DNA from: Episyrphus balteatus
Lineage: Eukaryota; Arthropoda; Insecta; Diptera; Syrphidae
DNA: 64,000 nucleotides
Direction: 5' to 3'
Assembly: GCF_945859705.1 (NCBI RefSeq)
Contig: NC_079134.1
Coordinates: forward strand, 64,830,437 to 64,894,436
The first letter of the stretch is position 1, and each line of letters starts with the position of its first letter. Below are positions 1 to 9,348 of the stretch, piece by piece. The notes beneath the pieces are model-generated. The model did not search any database. It saw only the letters and a list, made by a program, of their open reading frames with translations, and was not told the origin of the DNA. The translations under genes and the position numbers were made by a program.

Positions 1-331
1 TTTAAAATATAAGATTTATAGACTAAGGGAAAAACTAAGAATTTGATTTGATAAGAACGGGGTTTTGAGTTTTTTCATTTAAAATTTAGACAAGAGAAAG
101 TTATAAAATGTACATTTTTATGATTTGACACGTACAATGTATGTACATATCAGTAATTTTGACTATTTTGATTATTGTATGGGGTTTATGGACAGAGGGA
201 GATTCAAGTTGTTGTCCTGCTAAAAATGTTCTTATTCTTAAAGAACTCCTCGCCCAGTACGTTCGAGTGCTCAGTTTTTCTTACTTTTTTAAACTTCAAT
301 AAAAAAAAAAAAATATATAATAATAATAACA

Positions 332-3300
332 ATGAAGTCGTTTTCGTGCGAAATTTGTGGAAAAATCTTCTCGAAAAATTTTAATTTAAAAAGGCATTTG
401 ACGAATGTTCATGCTATTCCGTTAAAAAAACCAGCGGTACATAAAGAATTTTGTAATTTGTGCGAAAAAAGTGTTGTTATGGGGCAGTGGTGTGAACATT
501 ATAATACCAATTATCATTCTATGTTGGTTCGCGAACTTTCAAAAACCATGGATTATGAAGAACCTGCTGCCCCAGCCAAAAAATATTGTGAAATTTGTGA
601 AAAAAATGTGATCCTATGTCAATGGAACGAGCATGTGAAAGAAAGCGGACATTTGAAACTCATCGAGGGAATTTTTTCGGGGATGGAAGTTGAAGGTGCA
701 AACGATAAGGTGAATAAGAAAAAGTGCGAAATTTGTGAGGTTGAAGTGGAAGGAGACTGGAGTAAGCACGTTCGTCGAAATAGACATAAAAGACTGGTTG
801 CTGAATTACTTTCCGACAACTTTCGTGTTGTCAAGAGCTGTTTCAAGGGAAGAATTGAAACTCTTATTTATGAAAATAAGGAAGAGGATAATTTAAGCCC
901 CTCTAAGTTTTTGAGTGAGGCAAAAGAGGCCATTACGGAGAAGCTGGAAGAACATTTGCAGAAGTTAACATGCATCAAGTTCAACCTAGAACTTTTCGGT
1001 GAGTTCATAAAGCTCAATTCAGAAGATGAAATGCAGCTGAGCATTAAGTCGTTTAACACTAAAATGAAAATAGCGCTATCAGATTCAGAACTCTCCCCCG
1101 CATTTTCTGATATGGTGGATGAAATAGAAACTAAAACTCAGGAGTTCCAGGAAAAAGATAGCGGTTGGGCATTGCTCAGAATATTGCATGTGGAAATCAA
1201 TATAAATCAATATACACCTATAAAAGGTTCAAGATACTTGCAACTACCAGAATTCGTTTTGAGAAAAAGAGCTTGCATAAATGTACGAAACGAGGATGCA
1301 TATTGCTTTAAATGGGCAATAATCTCTGCTCTTTTCAGCAAAGGAAAGCACAACCTCGAAAAAACAGAAACATATAGAATAAATGACATCACCGCAAGAG
1401 TTCTATATAAAAATGGCCAAAGGCTAGATTTTGGAAGCCTACAGTTCCCCCTTAAACTAGGAGAAATCTCAGAATTCGAAAGGTTAAATCCAACAATCAG
1501 TATTAATGTTTTCGGGCTCGATGAAGAAAAAAAGAGTATTGTAGGACCATACTACATTACAAACGAGGAGAAGCAAAACCATATAAATTTGCTACTTCTA
1601 AAAAAAGAAGAGTTATCCCACTACGTTTGGATTAAAAATGTATCAAGGTAAACTATCCCTATAAATTTAAGCCTTATCTCTAAATAAAACTAATTTTTTT
1701 TTTCTGTTTCATTTCCAGACTTATATCAAATCAAGTGAAAAATTATAGAGAAAAAACTTGGTTTTGCAACATGTGTTTGCTAGGATTTCGATCAGAGGCT
1801 AAATTAACTTCACATAAAAGTGAATGCTGTAGGATGGTTACAAAGATGCCCAAAGAAGATAAAGCCTCCTTAAGTTTTGATCATCCTGAAAGGCAAATGA
1901 ATGTCCCATTCGTCATCTATGCCGATTTCGAATGCATACTGGAGGATGTTGCGATAGATTCAGGTACAAATAATTTAATCCAAAAACATATTCCGTGTGC
2001 TGGCGGTTATTTTATTAAATCAAATAATAGTAATTTAAGTAAATTTAGATCATTTAGAGGTAGTAATTGTATTAAAGATTTTTTAGATTCTCTAGTAAGG
2101 GACTGTTTAGAATTATTTACGATAAAACCCAAACCTATGAATCAACTCTCTGAAATAGATTTAAGCTATCAGAAGAGCTGTCGGGTTTGTCATATTTGCA
2201 ATAAAAGCTTAGGGTTAGATCGAGTTGCTGATCATTGTCATTACACTGGTAAATATAATGGTCCGGCACATAACTCTTGCAACTTAGCCTATAAAAAACC
2301 AAAATTCTTCCCGATTTTCTTGCACAATTTCTCGGGCTATGATTGTCATTTGTTAATTAAGGAACTTGCTTTACTTAAGGGTAATATTTCAATAATTCCC
2401 CTTAATAAAGAAAAATATATTTCCGTTTCAAAGACGATCTATTTACCTGATAAAAAGTCGTTTGAATTGAGGTTTTTAGATTCATTTCGATTCATGCCTT
2501 CTAGCCTAGATGCATTGGCAAAGAATCTAACAACAAACGACTTCAAATTAATTCGTTCCAACTTTCCAATTGAAGAAGAATTTAAGCTTCTCACTAGGAA
2601 AGGAGTATTTCCATATGACTATATAAAGTCATGGGCAAGTTTAGAAGAAAAAAATCTTCCTCCACAAAATAATTTTGATAATAAGTTAACTGGAGAACCT
2701 TGCTCATTAGATGAGTATAGTCATGCGAAAGAAGTGTGGAATACTTTTAAATGTCAACGCCTTTTAGACTATATGGAGTTATATTTAAAAACCGATATTC
2801 TGCTATTAGCAGATATTTTTGAAAATTTCAGGGGTATTTGTAAAAATATTTACAAACTTGATCCCTGTCATTACTATACAGCCCCGGGATTATCTTGGGA
2901 CGCGATGTTAAGAACAACAAAAATCAATCTTGAGCTAATTCGAGATATTGACATATATAACTTCATAAAAAAGGGGATAAGAGGAGGCATATCTCAATGT
3001 TCCCATCGACATACTGTTGCTAACAACAAATATATGATCAACTATGACAAGGAAAAAGAATCGCAATATTTGATGTATGTTGATGCAAACAATTTGTATG
3101 GTTGGGCTATGTCATCTCCTCTTCCATATTCTACGATTAAATGGGTAAGTGATTTTGAAAATATTGATCTAATGAATATTTCAGATGACTCTGAAATAGG
3201 ATATATTTTCGAAGTTGACTTGGAATATCCTAATTCTTTGCATGATTTGCATAATGATTTACCATTTTGCGTGCAAAACAAAAAGGTTAATAATTCCAAG

Positions 3301-4299
3301 TTTACTAAACTTATTGCAGATTTAACTCCGAAATTCAATTATGTCATTCATTATAAAACCCTTCAGCAATGCATTGCTAATGGGTTGAAAATTGTTCGTG
3401 TGCATAGGATTTTAGAATTCAAACAGTCTCGTTGGCTTCAAAAGTACATAGACTTGAATAATCAGCATAGAACTCTTGCCACCAGTGATTTCGAGAAAAA
3501 TTTTTTCAAATTAATGAATAATAGTGTTTTCGGAAAAACAATGGAAAATGTAGACAAACGAAAAGATGTTAAAATTGTGACTTCTTGGGAAAACCGTAAA
3601 AAGCGTCTTGGAGCTAGAGCTCTGATAGCAAGGCCGAATTTCCATAGTTTGACCAAATTTACAGAAAACATGGTAGCCATTCAAATGAAGAGAGTAAGTA
3701 CCTTTTATAACAAGCCTCTGTACTTGGGATTTTGTGTTTTAGAGTTTTCAAAGTGGAAAATGTATGACTTCCACTACAGCTATATGAAACCTAAATATGA
3801 ACACAATCTAAAACTCAATTATATGGACACAGACTCTTTTATTTACACAATAAAAACTGACGATTTTTATAACGATATAAAGAATGATATAGAATTGTAT
3901 TTTGATACTTCCGCATACTCTCCAAATAATCCATATGGTATCCCCTTGAAGAATAAAAAGGTGTTAGGCATGATGAAAGATGAAAATTCGGGAAGAATTA
4001 TGAAAGAATTTATAGGTTTAAGGTCAAAAATGTACTCCTTTTCTGTTGAAGGAACCGAAGTGAAAAAAGCAAAGGGTGTCAAAAAAATTGCACTCAAAGA
4101 CATAAGCTTGATTAACTATAAAGATTGTTTATATAGCAGACGAGTATATCATGGAGAAATGTTTGTTTTTCGATCTCTCGCTCATCAAATTTACACCCAA
4201 CAGCTAAATAAGATAGTTTTAAGTCATATCGATGACAAAAGATTCATAAGGGAAGATGGCATAAGTACATATGTTTGGGGTCATTTCAAAATAACATAA
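332..4299 (+). CDS. Zinc-finger / protein-primed family B DNA polymerase, two exons
   Basis: Replicative polymerase of the Polinton, about 1,298 aa when the 71-bp intron 1648-1718 is removed; the frame is continuous across the splice. Exon 1 (332-1647) starts at an ATG and carries one canonical C2H2 finger (C6, C9, H22, H27) and three diverged C-x2-C...H-x5-H units, then a conserved N-terminal segment seen in insect Polinton polymerases. Exon 2 (1719-4299) has Exo I DFE near 1924, a zinc/HNH-like insertion (CHIC...DHCH...CN, 2191-2298), Exo II NFSGYD near 2327, Exo III YLKTD near 2785, Pol A DANNLYG near 3080, Pol B NNSVFGKT near 3517 and Pol C YMDTDS near 3820. All catalytic residues are present. 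It ends at TAA 4299. The intron is inferred from sequence; two separate proteins are the alternative. Confidence 0.9.
1648..1718 (+). other. Putative spliceosomal intron in the polymerase gene
   Basis: It begins GTAAAC and ends in a T-rich tract followed by TTTCCAG, 71 bp, a normal insect intron size. Exon 1 would otherwise stop at 1649-1651, two bases into the intron. Splicing after 1647 leaves a phase-2 codon that is completed by base 1719 and enters the polymerase frame exactly. The exon 2 frame has no ATG at its beginning, which also argues for splicing. Confidence 0.8.
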
Positions 4300-4474
4300 T
4301 AAAACAGTCCCTCTAGTTTTAAGTAAATTATGTTTATTTATTAAATAACAATATTTGTTAAGAAAATTGCAAAAATTGTACATGAAATAACTTTATCTGT
4401 AAAAAGAAAATAAACTAAAAAAAAAATAAAATTAAAAAAAAAAAAAAATTAACAATGTTTTTTTATTTAAAAAT
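4300..4474. terminator. Shared 3' region of two convergent genes, A/T-rich
   Basis: This lies between the polymerase stop and the stop of the leftward 160-aa gene. It is almost pure A/T, with AATAAA-like signals in both directions and A runs near 4420-4450. It probably supplies polyadenylation for both strands. No small ORF of note. Confidence 0.4.
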
Positions 4475-4957
4475 TCAGGAAAACTGTTGTGAAAGCTCAC
4501 TGTTTAAAAAATTACTTAATAAAAACACGTTTTGCAGGGCACAGCATTTGCTATGTGATAAGCATCTTGTCTCACTTGGAAAAAGTCTTTTCAGTTCTTT
4601 GAAGTTGGGGCAGTTTATATTTTCAACATTTATTACTTCAACGTTTTCATTTAGTAGTCGCTTTATCCATTGTAATTTTTCATCGCCTTTTACATAAACA
4701 ATGTGATTTATAATATTATCTCGAAGAAATTCTTCCACTTTATTATATTTGGTGAATCCGCCATTCCAGTGCAAACCATGATGGTTTTGATATAGCCATT
4801 TTGCTTGTCTTTTTAATGTTGTTGGTAAATGCTTAAAGTCAAACGGAGGTGTTATAATGAAGTGGTGATGGCTACAGCCACGCAGAATAGCTATTTCCTT
4901 AACTATCAACTTGTCATTGGGACCTCTAAAACCTTGAATGTCAATGATGAATGCCAT
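4475..4957 (-). CDS. Conserved Polinton protein of unknown function, 160 aa
   Basis: Last gene of the leftward virion block. The protein opens with MAFIIDIQGF, continues with a hydrophobic/aromatic segment (KWLYQNHHGLHWNGG, about residues 53-67), then VYVKGDEKLQWI, and ends with a Cys/His cluster (H-x3-CCALQNVF). I recognise this layout from proteins next to Polinton polymerases in insect genomes. An acidic residue in the first strand and the VKGD segment would suit an RNase H-like nuclease fold, but that is a guess and no complete catalytic set is visible. The frame is intact and starts 48 bp downstream of the capsid stop. Confidence 0.72.
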   Translation of the reverse strand: MAFIIDIQGFRGPNDKLIVKEIAILRGCSHHHFIITPPFDFKHLPTTLKRQAKWLYQNHHGLHWNGGFTKYNKVEEFLRDNIINHIVYVKGDEKLQWIKRLLNENVEVINVENINCPNFKELKRLFPSETRCLSHSKCCALQNVFLLSNFLNSELSQQFS

Positions 4958-5005
4958 TGCTAGGGTTCGTGTGTTCTTGATTATAAGCTATATTGAACTA
5001 AATCT

Positions 5006-6202
5006 TTAAATATTTCGAGATACTAATTGACTCAGAGGATTGTAATTTATTATTCGATCATGCAGCATAAGGCAATACGCTGATGTATTTGGAGGTAGTT
5101 CTTTAGCTGTTTTAATTTCCAAACGAATATCAACTGGTCCAGTTTTCACTATTTCATTCTGATGTCTACAATCAATCACAAAAATCGGTGCTTGTGATTT
5201 AAAGAGACTTCTTGTTAGCAATGGCTCTGCAACTGAACAATTATAATAATTTTTTCTAAACTCACAGTACATCTGATAAATAATACTAAAGTTGTTGTTT
5301 TTAAATGATATATTTTGGTCTTCGTATGGATAAACGTCAGAATTTAAATATGCCTTTACGTTGGTAACGTTACAATGATCAAAATAGGTAGGATTCTCTT
5401 TCAGTTGATTTCTCTTGTTAGTTTGTAACGCAACAATAATGTATCTAGGCTTTTCAACTTGTGAAGTGGTCTTAACATTCCAAATATGATGGTCACTTGT
5501 AGGTAGGACAGGATATTCATATAAATCCCAATTACGAAATGCAATTTTCATAGTGTCATTATCATTTATAGACTTGAATAGGTTCAATTTCAAAGAATCA
5601 GTAAGGTGAACATGCGGAACTTTCCATTGAACTTTGAGTAATGTTATCCTCGCTTGTTCATCTGCATCAGCTATTAGTGAATTTTCATCAGTACGAGAAC
5701 GGGTTAGAATTAAGTCATGTCGAGCATTAGGAATTATTTTTTTGAAATCCTCTGCAAAACCCAAAAGTTTGTTTAGCGGCAAACAAAAATTAAAATATGA
5801 TCCATCTAAGTTTAATGAAGAATTTGGACACCAACCTCCATTATACAACATAACACTTTCATTTTGATTCAAAGAAATATAATTTTTTATAGAAGTTGTG
5901 ATTCCAACATTACGATTACTATCTATTTCAATACCATTCAGTTCATATCGGATCTCATCAAAGAGAAATGCTATACAATTGTTTACAAGTTGTGTCTTTT
6001 TGACTTCCGATCCATCATTTTTCGATACAGTCCCCTCAACATAAATGTAACTTTCCGAAGGTAATATATTGAGATTTTGATGTTGCACGCAGATGTGGAT
6101 GATGTCATTTTTACCGAAGTTGTTTAAATACGGGGAATAGGAATGATATTCGTATTTTGAAATACTATCATCAAATGTTGGTTCTTGAAAAATATTCAGC
6201 AT
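5006..6202 (-). CDS. Major capsid protein, double-jelly-roll-like, 398 aa
   Basis: Probable major capsid protein forming the icosahedral shell. The chain is rich in alternating hydrophobic beta-strand segments and contains blocks typical of the insect Polinton capsid family: an N-terminal MLNIFQEPTFD, a central LNGIEIDSNRNVGIT, MLYNGGWCPN near residue 119, and YFNFCLPLNKLLGF near 136. The C-terminal half has PIFVIDCRHQNE and a final strand set ending near SAYCLMLHDRIINYNP. About 400 aa is shorter than many Polinton capsid proteins (500-650), so the second roll may be compact. It sits 25 bp downstream of the small gene and 48 bp before the last gene, consistent with one transcription unit. Family recognition is by eye. 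Confidence 0.8.
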   Translation of the reverse strand: MLNIFQEPTFDDSISKYEYHSYSPYLNNFGKNDIIHICVQHQNLNILPSESYIYVEGTVSKNDGSEVKKTQLVNNCIAFLFDEIRYELNGIEIDSNRNVGITTSIKNYISLNQNESVMLYNGGWCPNSSLNLDGSYFNFCLPLNKLLGFAEDFKKIIPNARHDLILTRSRTDENSLIADADEQARITLLKVQWKVPHVHLTDSLKLNLFKSINDNDTMKIAFRNWDLYEYPVLPTSDHHIWNVKTTSQVEKPRYIIVALQTNKRNQLKENPTYFDHCNVTNVKAYLNSDVYPYEDQNISFKNNNFSIIYQMYCEFRKNYYNCSVAEPLLTRSLFKSQAPIFVIDCRHQNEIVKTGPVDIRLEIKTAKELPPNTSAYCLMLHDRIINYNPLSQLVSRNI

Positions 6203-6227
6203 ATCTTACTTTGTTAAATTGAATTTA

Positions 6228-6398
6228 TTATTTTCTTTTCTTCAATGTGAATCCTAATGATAATAAAAACAATTGGTTTGCTTCTGTTAGCGTTTGTACT
6301 GTTGCTTTAGGAGTTGATGAAGCATTGATTATAGAGCCCGGTGAACCCTGTCTTTTATAGGAATTATTAGCATCAGATATAGTATTATAAATTATCAT
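6228..6398 (-). CDS. Small basic-tailed virion-block protein, 56 aa
   Basis: An intact 57-codon frame between the penton and capsid genes. Its ATG (6398-6396) overlaps the penton TGA (6397-6395) as ATGA, and its TAA ends 25 bp before the capsid ATG. The product begins MIIYNTISDANNSYKR, has a Ser/Thr/Pro middle, and ends with LTEANQLFLLSLGFTLKKRK. That tail (short hydrophobic helix, then basic residues) recurs, as I recall it, in small proteins at this place in other insect Polintons. It could be a cement or core peptide. No domain is recognised. Its support is the tight spacing on both sides and the overlap. Confidence 0.7.
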   Translation of the reverse strand: MIIYNTISDANNSYKRQGSPGSIINASSTPKATVQTLTEANQLFLLSLGFTLKKRK

Positions 6399-7078
6399 TT
6401 TTGGTGATTGAGGTGTAATCGTATCGTTATTAATTCACCTCGAAAGTTAATAAGGTTTCCGTCTTGATCTAACAAATTTATTGTTATTGAACTTATCTTC
6501 TTCACGTTCACTGGTAAATAAATAACATTTTTAGGAACCTCAATTATTTTATACCCTGGACTGACTTTGATTGAAAATTGATGAAGTATATGCGCAGATT
6601 GGTTATTTATAAATGTTCCGTCAATTAAGTTACACTCAACTCTCACCGTATTTACACGATTGATATCAACGTAAAGATCTGACTCATGCATTTGTTTTGC
6701 AACCAGTTTTCTGTTACTGAACCCCAGTAGTGAACCAATGGAATTAAGATGTGAAAAATCTATGTCTTCACTGCAGTATATTTCACATTTTAAAGTGTTG
6801 TTATTTGCTCTGATCTTTACGCTTGCCGTATTATTTTTTTCTAAAAGCCCTTCTTGAATAAAATTATTTATATCTTCAATTTCGTAAGAGCCAATAGGAA
6901 GTTTAATTACATCATTACCTAAATGAAATAAATTATTCATTACATCAACGTTAGGTATGGAGTTGTATGTTTGGAAATCCACTAATCCACAAACATAATT
7001 CGAGTCTAATACTATTGGTGGAAAGTACTCTGTTGTGAGAGTAGACTTGTTCCCGCTCAGTGTAAGTGTTATCGACAT
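6395..7078 (-). CDS. Putative penton / minor capsid protein, 227 aa
   Basis: A beta-rich protein starting MSITLTLSGNKSTLTTEYFPP, with LVDFQTYNSIPNVD near residue 32 and a C-terminal block VPKNVIYLPVNVKK...LLDQDGNLINFRGE. This is a strongly recurring insect Polinton protein. Size and position next to the major capsid gene suit the single-jelly-roll penton that caps the five-fold vertices, but I infer that from gene order rather than from a motif. The frame is intact and starts 42 bp after the protease stop. Its stop overlaps the next gene's start. Confidence 0.7.
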   Translation of the reverse strand: MSITLTLSGNKSTLTTEYFPPIVLDSNYVCGLVDFQTYNSIPNVDVMNNLFHLGNDVIKLPIGSYEIEDINNFIQEGLLEKNNTASVKIRANNNTLKCEIYCSEDIDFSHLNSIGSLLGFSNRKLVAKQMHESDLYVDINRVNTVRVECNLIDGTFINNQSAHILHQFSIKVSPGYKIIEVPKNVIYLPVNVKKISSITINLLDQDGNLINFRGELITIRLHLNHQK

Positions 7079-7120
7079 TATCAGTGGAAAAGAAATGAAA
7101 CGAATTTTATAATGTATAGC

Positions 7121-7477
7121 TTATTTATTCTGATCAACAAGAAACTTCAAACATAAATGTCCACAATTAAATGTATTAAAACGCTGTAAACATTTATGAT
7201 TGTAATAAATATTATTTCCATGCAAGTATCTTACTATTTCCTGGGGAGGTCTTAAATTACCAAAGCTATCAAAATATTGTACATTATTTTTATTTTTGTT
7301 ATATGCTACCCAATGGGTACCGATCCCACTATTATCATCTAAATTTACGACTCCACTCTCTCTTTTAAATGGTTTGTTTGGCAATTCATCCCTCATAAAA
7401 ACGCCTCGGAAATTTGGGATATAGTTTTTGCCAAAGTGCGATATATCTATGTTAGTGAGAGGGCGGTTGGGTAGCAT
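7121..7477 (-). CDS. Adenain-like cysteine protease, 118 aa
   Basis: Virion maturation protease of the adenovirus endopeptidase (ULP1/C5-like) fold. Visible catalytic set: His in GIGTHWVAYN (residue 54), Asp in YFDSFG (residue 69), and Cys in FNTFNCGHLCLKFL (residue 103) with an upstream Gln in LQRFN that can form the oxyanion hole. It is shorter than adenovirus adenain (about 200 aa) but normal for insect Polintons. The conserved N-terminal LTNIDISHFGKNYIPNFRGVF supports the chosen ATG. It lies 2 bp after the stop of the PLA2 gene, so the two are surely co-transcribed. Likely substrates are the capsid-block proteins, including the PLA2 protein. Confidence 0.9.
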   Translation of the reverse strand: MLPNRPLTNIDISHFGKNYIPNFRGVFMRDELPNKPFKRESGVVNLDDNSGIGTHWVAYNKNKNNVQYFDSFGNLRPPQEIVRYLHGNNIYYNHKCLQRFNTFNCGHLCLKFLVDQNK

Positions 7478-7479
7478 TT

Positions 7480-8322
7480 TTAATAGTTTTTTGATTCTTG
7501 CGGACTTAAAAATAACCCCAAACCAGTTTTATATGGCTTCAGATAAAGGCCCTTTCCTTGTTTAAGTTTTATTGTTTCCATAGCTTTATTGTGACGTCTA
7601 TTTTCTTCCAATTGTTGTCTTCCGATCTTTGAATCGTTTATAGCTTTCGCCATTCCTGCAACACCACCGGTAAGAGAACCTACAGCTGATAACCCTGCTA
7701 AGATAGGTAGCAATGGTAAAAGTCCTCCAACTTTGGGAATTGGTATTACTCTAGGAAGTGTTATACTCCTACGTTTTTTCTTTATTATTTGTCTGGCTGC
7801 ATGTAAAGCCGTTGTTGCTAATTTATTTGAGTCTTCAGTGTTCAGATTTTTTATTGCCGCTCTGGCTTCTTTTACCGCATTTTTGAATAGATTTGTTTTC
7901 TTAATCCTAGGGCACTGACGGACTTTCTTTGTTTTTGTTTTTGATGATATACCCATTCCAAGAGTAGATTTAGCCTTCATCATGCTCGTAACTAAAAGAC
8001 TATTTATTTTTTCTGGTAGTGTTGAATCCTTAGCTCTAAACCTCTGCCAGGATTTCTCACCCAAAATTTTATCGGCTGTATGTCTATAATTCAAATTATT
8101 GCTTTTACTGTATGCAATATCGTGTTCTCGACAAGCTTCATCCAATTGGTTGATTCCACGGTCTCCTCTAGCAAGACGCTCTTTAAGTTTAGTTCCAGGT
8201 CCACAAAAATTATAAGATGGTAGATGTAACTCAAAAGGAAGTTTGTTTATTATTGAATTAACCAATCCGTTTCCCTGAACTGAATTATTCAAACTAACAG
8301 AGTGGGTCTTAAAATCAATCAT
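7480..8322 (-). CDS. Phospholipase A2-domain virion protein, 280 aa
   Basis: First gene of the leftward block. Residues about 36-85 form a parvovirus-VP1-type secreted PLA2 core: calcium loop YNFCGPGT and catalytic DEACREHDIAYS with the His-Asp pair. Such domains act on membranes during virion entry. Behind it come a basic stretch with KKKRRS (about 195), a Gly/Leu/Ala-rich hydrophobic segment (GGLLPLLPILAGLSAVGSLT, about 211-230) that could be membrane-active, and a conserved tail GKGLYLKPYKTGLGLFLSP. Glycine-rich G-x-G sites near residues 17, 121 and 255 might be cut by the neighbouring protease; this is inference. The PLA2 motif is clear; the role as internal virion protein follows from related elements. 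Confidence 0.88.
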   Translation of the reverse strand: MIDFKTHSVSLNNSVQGNGLVNSIINKLPFELHLPSYNFCGPGTKLKERLARGDRGINQLDEACREHDIAYSKSNNLNYRHTADKILGEKSWQRFRAKDSTLPEKINSLLVTSMMKAKSTLGMGISSKTKTKKVRQCPRIKKTNLFKNAVKEARAAIKNLNTEDSNKLATTALHAARQIIKKKRRSITLPRVIPIPKVGGLLPLLPILAGLSAVGSLTGGVAGMAKAINDSKIGRQQLEENRRHNKAMETIKLKQGKGLYLKPYKTGLGLFLSPQESKNY

Positions 8323-8412
8323 TTTATAACTGTTTTCTTAGACGCATGGAGCGATTATGAAATAATGTTTATAAAACACGGGGATTTATGTGTAAAAGCC
8401 TCATTCTACAAA
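8323..8412. promoter_or_regulatory. Divergent promoter region between virion block and ATPase
   Basis: A 90-bp A/T-rich gap separating the leftward PLA2 start from the conserved rightward ATPase start at 8413. Both transcription units must start here or inside the neighbouring genes. No sharp TATA or initiator element stands out. Confidence 0.35.
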
Positions 8413-9091
8413 ATGAAGTTTGTAAGACAGCAAGAAGCTATTTCTGTACAAAACTTTGATGGAAATGTAAAACAAAAAAAGAAGCATGGAACATTATTTC
8501 CAAATAGTATTCGAGGAATAATTGTAGGCCCATCTAATTGTGGAAAAACAAACGTTATGTTAAGCATTCTTTCAGATGTCAATGGTTTAAAGTTTGAAAA
8601 TATATACCTTTATTCAAAATCATTGCATCAACCAAAATATGCATATCTAAAAAAGGTTATAAAATCAATAAAAGAAATGCATTATTATGAATTTTCAAAT
8701 AATTGTGAAGTTATGCTGCCTTCTAAGGCTAAACCCAATTCAGTTTTCATATTTGACGATGTATTGCGAAAAACAAAATACCATAAGAGACTACTTTTGT
8801 ATGGGTCGACATAGCGGTGTAGATAGCTCCTACTTATGCCAATCATATACACACATTCCAAAACATTTGATTCGAGATAACGCTAACTATATAATTCTTT
8901 TCAAGCAAGATGATCTTAATTTGAAACATATTTTTAATGATCATATTAATTCAGATATGACGTTCAAACAGTTTAAAGAGTTGTGTTCAGAATGCTGGAA
9001 AGAATTGTATGGGTTTTTAGTTATTGATAAAGATAGTTGCGTTAAAAATGGACGGTATAAAAAATCTTTTAAAGAAACAGTTATTTTATAA
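8413..9091 (+). pseudogene. FtsK/HerA-type DNA-packaging ATPase with one frame break
   Basis: Genome-packaging ATPase (A32-like). Walker A is GPSNCGKTN (near 8530) and Walker B is VFIFDD (near 8744-8761). The conserved start is the ATG at 8413 (MKFVRQQEA); the upstream in-frame ATG at 8302 would overlap the divergent PLA2 gene and adds non-conserved residues. Immediately after Walker B, around 8762-8768, the conserved reading passes to another frame (CEKQN..., CMGRH...), which stays open to 9091 and ends FLVIDKDS...GRYKKSF. A 1-2 bp indel therefore breaks the gene. The original frame stops at 8814. This could be a real inactivating mutation or an assembly error. Confidence 0.85.
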
Positions 9092-9144
9092 ATTGATACA
9101 GTCGTGAAACTGCTTTTCATATTAATACACCTATCTTAATATTA

Positions 9145-9295
9145 CCTGTATTATACTGCCTTGTATTGAACAGCCCCTGTATTGAACAGCCCTGTATTGA
9201 ACAGCCCTGTATTGAACAGCCCTGTATTGAATAGCCCTGTATTGAACCGACCTGTATTGAACCGTCCTGTATTGAACCGTCCTGTATTGGACTAC
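9145..9295. repeat. 15-bp minisatellite, ten units
   Basis: Ten tandem copies of a unit like CCTGTATTGAACAGC, one with an extra C, in the gap between ATPase and the next gene. Three central units are identical; the last ones vary at positions 12-15 (CCGA, CCGT). The period is five codons, so the minus strand is open as a GSIQ-type pentapeptide repeat, but nothing else supports a gene there. Confidence 0.92.
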
Positions 9296-9348
9296 CCATT
9301 CTTCAGATCCTATTAGAAGTAATCTAACACTCTAAATAGCTATGGAAT

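Noticed and set aside
1..331. Left terminal inverted repeat of the Polinton within bases 1-331
   Set aside because: I looked for its reverse complement in 11.9-13.4 kb and found no convincing match.
8302..8412. Upstream start for the ATPase at 8302
   Set aside because: It would overlap the divergent PLA2 gene and adds residues unlike the family; the conserved start is 8413.
9145..9295. CRISPR-like array
   Set aside because: Units are contiguous without spacers and the genome is eukaryotic; it is a minisatellite.
9117..9299. Leftward GSIQ-repeat peptide
   Set aside because: It is the minus-strand reading of the 15-bp minisatellite; there is no start context or conserved flank, and it opposes the surrounding genes.
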